A stretch of DNA of 64,000 nt from Planctomycetota bacterium (lineage in GTDB: Bacteria > Planctomycetota > UBA1135 > GCA-002686595), in NCBI GenBank assembly GCA_016709875.1, contig JADJLZ010000001.1, positions 124,001 through 188,000 on the forward strand, given 5' to 3'. Made by a program: the position numbers and the translations under genes. Below are positions 61,647 through 64,000 of the stretch, one piece after another (the first letter of the stretch is position 1; each line of letters starts with the position of its first letter). A model generated the notes under the pieces. It was not told where the DNA came from, searched no databases, and saw nothing but the letters and a program-made list of their open reading frames with translations.

Positions 61647-63832
61647 GGCAGCTTCGAAAGCCGCTCGCGCAACGCCGGCGCCTCGAGACCCTCGAGCAGT
61701 TTCTCGATCTCGGCCTTGTCGCGCGACTCGCCCTTCTCGGCGCCGAGCAGCAGCGTCTCGGCGAGCCCCACTCGCGCCTCCGTGAGACCCGGTTCGAGCG
61801 CGAGCGCCGCGCGGAAGTGGTTCTGCGCGCTCTCGAGCTTGCCCAGGTAGAGCTGGATCGTGCCCGCCAGGCGCCGAGCGCGCGCACGCAGCGGCGGCGC
61901 GAGGGATTTGTCGAGGCTCGGCTGCTTCAGGCCCTCCAGCGCGCCCTGCACGAAGGCCTGGCCGCCCGCGTCGGCCGGATCCTGGTGCAGCAGCGCGCGG
62001 CCGAGCAGAAACTGTGCGCCGCAACGCGCGCAGCGCACCGCGGCCGCGAGTTCCGCATCGAGCGCGAGCGCGTCGAGCTCGAGCAGCTCGTGCAGCGCCG
62101 CCTGCGTGCGCGCGAGATCCGCTGGCGCGAGCTCGAGCTCGCCGCACTCCGCCGTCGCGGCCTGGAGGCGCAGGCGCGGGTCCCCGGGGTCGAAGGCGCG
62201 CGCCTGCGCCAGGAAGCGTGCCGCGCGTTCGAAGTCGTGGCGCTCGAGCGCGAGCTCGCCGAGCAGCGCCGCCGCGTGGAAGCGCTCGCGCGCACGCAGG
62301 CGCTCGTCGGCTGCGAGCGGCTCGAGCTCGCGCTCGATCTCGGCTGTGGGACGCGCTGCGCCACCCTCGCCGCGCGCGCGCAGCTCGACCTGCGCGCCCA
62401 GCAGCCGCACACGTGCGCTGCGCGGCTGGCGCTGTGCGAGGGAATCCGCGAGCTCGTGCGCCTCACCCAGGCCGCCCGGCTCGGAGAGGCGCTGCACCGC
62501 CAGGTTGTAGTCGCGCTCATCGAGATCGTGCGCGCGCTCGCCCGGCGGCAGCGCCGGCACGAGCGCGAAGAACGCCCCGACGGCGAGCGCGGCGACCGCG
62601 CGTGGCCGCGCTACACGCCACACTTCGAGCAGTGCGAAGGCGGCCATGGGCGCGAGCGGCACGAGCAGCGGCAGACGCGCACGGTCGCTGGTGACCGTCA
62701 GCACGATCGTGCCCAGATAGAGCAGGAACAGCAGCGCCAGCTCGCGCCCCGCGCGAGCGCTGCGCAGCACGAGCAGGATCCCGGCGATCCCGAGCGCTCC
62801 CACGACGCCGAAATCGGGCCAGGGCAGGCGCGCGAGCGGAACGTAGCGCGCGTCCCACTCGAGGAAGTGGTTGTCGGGCACCTCGTAGCGCCCGAGCGAG
62901 AGGCGCAACTTGTTCCACAGGATCGAGAGGTGCAGCAACGGCTGCGCGCGCAGCGAGCGCCCGGCCTCCCCCATCCAGAAGCGGCTCACCTCACCGCGGT
63001 CCAATTGACGTCCGCTGCGCCGCTCGGCCTCGTGCTTCCAGTCGTCGGCCTCGTGCTCGGGCACGCCGCGCACGAAGCTGAACTCGCTCGCGCGGCCCCA
63101 GGGATTCTCGCTGTTGTTGCCGCCGTAGAGGTTCGTGCCCGCGCCCGCGGTCGTGAGCGCGAATACTCCGCCAACTTGCTGATTGCGGAAGGCGACCGGC
63201 AGCAGCACGAGCAGCACGCCGCCTGCGAAGGCCAGTCCGCGCAGCAGCGCCGCGCGCGAACGCTCGCGTCCGAGCGGCCAGAGCGCGAAGAGCGGCAGCA
63301 GCACGAGCATGTTGCCGCGCAGCAGAGCGCAGAGCGCCCCGAGCACGCCCAGCGCGAACCACGCCCGCCGGCGCTGCGCGTCGAGCAGCAGCAGCGCGAA
63401 GAGCGCGAAGAGCGGCAGGAAGAGGTTCTCCTTCAGGAGCAGCGCGGGAAAGATCATCCCCGGCCCGTAGAGCGCGACGAGACCCGCGGCGAGGCGCCCG
63501 GGGATCTCGCCGAAGGCGCGCCGTGCGATGCGGCCACAGAGCACCGCCGTGAGCGCCCACAGCCCGCACTGCGCGACGCGCGCGACGAGCAGCACCGGCC
63601 CGAGGAGCGCGTAGAGCGCGCCGAGCGCGTAGGGATACAGCGGCTCCTGGAAGAACACCTCGTGGCCGAGCCAGTCTCCGCCCGCGATCGCGCGCGCCCA
63701 GCGGTCGTAGCTCGCCTCGTCGATCACCGGGTGCAAGGCGTTCGGATGGCCCTGCTGGTACTGCCAGACCGCCACGAGGCGCAGCCCGAGCGCCACGAGG
63801 AACACGACCAGCTCGAAGCGCTTGGTCCGCAT
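61643..63832 (-). CDS. GT39/ArnT-like membrane glycosyltransferase with TPR domain
   Basis: The product is 729 aa from ATG 63832. About nine membrane segments fill residues 5-420, with VIDEASYDRWARAIAGGDW near the start (acidic residues of the PMT_2 family) and FFQEPLYPYALG. The C-terminal ~280 residues are helical TPR-like repeats (FHAAALLGELALERHDFERA). Probable polyprenol-phosphate-sugar dependent transferase acting outside the membrane. Its stop overlaps the ABC gene stop (CTAG shared). A partial gene lies 5 bp upstream. Confidence 0.8.
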   Translation of the reverse strand: MRTKRFELVVFLVALGLRLVAVWQYQQGHPNALHPVIDEASYDRWARAIAGGDWLGHEVFFQEPLYPYALGALYALLGPVLLVARVAQCGLWALTAVLCGRIARRAFGEIPGRLAAGLVALYGPGMIFPALLLKENLFLPLFALFALLLLDAQRRRAWFALGVLGALCALLRGNMLVLLPLFALWPLGRERSRAALLRGLAFAGGVLLVLLPVAFRNQQVGGVFALTTAGAGTNLYGGNNSENPWGRASEFSFVRGVPEHEADDWKHEAERRSGRQLDRGEVSRFWMGEAGRSLRAQPLLHLSILWNKLRLSLGRYEVPDNHFLEWDARYVPLARLPWPDFGVVGALGIAGILLVLRSARAGRELALLFLLYLGTIVLTVTSDRARLPLLVPLAPMAAFALLEVWRVARPRAVAALAVGAFFALVPALPPGERAHDLDERDYNLAVQRLSEPGGLGEAHELADSLAQRQPRSARVRLLGAQVELRARGEGGAARPTAEIERELEPLAADERLRARERFHAAALLGELALERHDFERAARFLAQARAFDPGDPRLRLQAATAECGELELAPADLARTQAALHELLELDALALDAELAAAVRCARCGAQFLLGRALLHQDPADAGGQAFVQGALEGLKQPSLDKSLAPPLRARARRLAGTIQLYLGKLESAQNHFRAALALEPGLTEARVGLAETLLLGAEKGESRDKAEIEKLLEGLEAPALRERLSKLP

Positions 63833-63837
63833 CGCGA

Positions 63838-64000
63838 TCAGGAGCGCGCCATGTCCCAGCGTTCCGGGAGGCTCGAGCGATCCTCGAGCTCGATCGCGCG
63901 TGCGATCAGGCGCACGGTGCGCGAGCGGCGCGCGAAGGGCAGCGCCGGCACGAGCAGCGGGACGCGGCGGTAGAACAGCCACTGCAGCGAACCAAGGAGG
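63838..64000 (-). CDS. C-terminal end of an unidentified protein
   Basis: About 53 codons before the TGA at 63838-63840 run off the right edge. The end reads FYRRVPLLVPALPFARRSR followed by RAIELEDRSSLPERWD. Codon use is normal, and the stop is 5 bp before the glycosyltransferase start, as in a transcriptional unit. No family was recognised from this fragment. Confidence 0.55.
   Translation of the reverse strand, partial: LLGSLQWLFYRRVPLLVPALPFARRSRTVRLIARAIELEDRSSLPERWDMARS

Overview
The window is very GC-rich (by eye about 70%) and densely coding. Its gene content points to a Planctomycetota bacterium: a moxR/DUF58/VWA 'Bat' operon, unusual PilX-like pseudopilins, unmodified sulfatase-fold lipoproteins, FG-GAP and propeller-like secreted proteins, and a secreted protein with the cysteine-rich C-terminal module that I associate from memory with deep-branching marine planctomycetes. 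This assignment rests on gene content, since no rRNA is present.

Layout. 1-4.1 kb (minus strand): a truncated secreted protein, two tRNA-Gln genes, cinA, tatC and a coiled-coil membrane protein. 4.3-8.5 kb (plus): coaE, a frameshifted rho, a DUF2167 protein and a zinc-ribbon membrane protein. 8.5-10.8 kb (minus): a GT2-like protein, a coiled-coil protein and a short-chain dehydrogenase. 10.9-20.2 kb (plus): a pseudopilin cluster with PilV-like and PilW-like proteins and three tandem copies of a ~785-aa PilX-like protein, each carrying one CXXCH haem-c motif. 20.2-31 kb: thioredoxin reductase, an inositol-phosphatase-like enzyme, an ABC exporter pair, a degenerate M28 peptidase, a glycerophosphodiester/glycerol-3-phosphate set (GDPD, GlpD, FGGY kinase), a class IV aminotransferase and a lipoprotein. 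31-36 kb: a 22-bp perfect hairpin between convergent genes, a metalloprotease-like protein, a sulfotransferase-like protein, a DoxX-like protein, and an FG-GAP gene bracketed by perfect 72-bp direct repeats of the doxX-like 3' end, followed by a CHASE4-HAMP protein. 35.7-42.5 kb: a large secreted protein, two sulfatase-fold lipoproteins (one apparently dead), a 2Fe-2S ferredoxin and a histidine phosphatase. 42.5-51.1 kb (minus): an eight-gene moxR-DUF58-Bat operon with overlapping start and stop codons. 51.2-64 kb: a Cys-module secreted protein, two GT39/TMTC-like membrane glycosyltransferases with TPRs, a HAD phosphatase fused to a P-loop kinase, an M28 carboxypeptidase and a heterodimeric ABC exporter.

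How the genes work together. TatC, the Bat operon, the pseudopilins and the many signal-peptide proteins describe an envelope-focused locus set. GDPD, GlpD and the kinase form a glycerol-phosphate salvage unit. The ABC pair at 58-61.6 kb has the asymmetric catalytic residues of heterodimeric exporters. The features most worth following are the haem-motif pseudopilin array, the 72-bp repeat-flanked FG-GAP insert, the palindrome shared between an intergenic terminator and the inside of an ABC transporter gene, and the rho frameshift.
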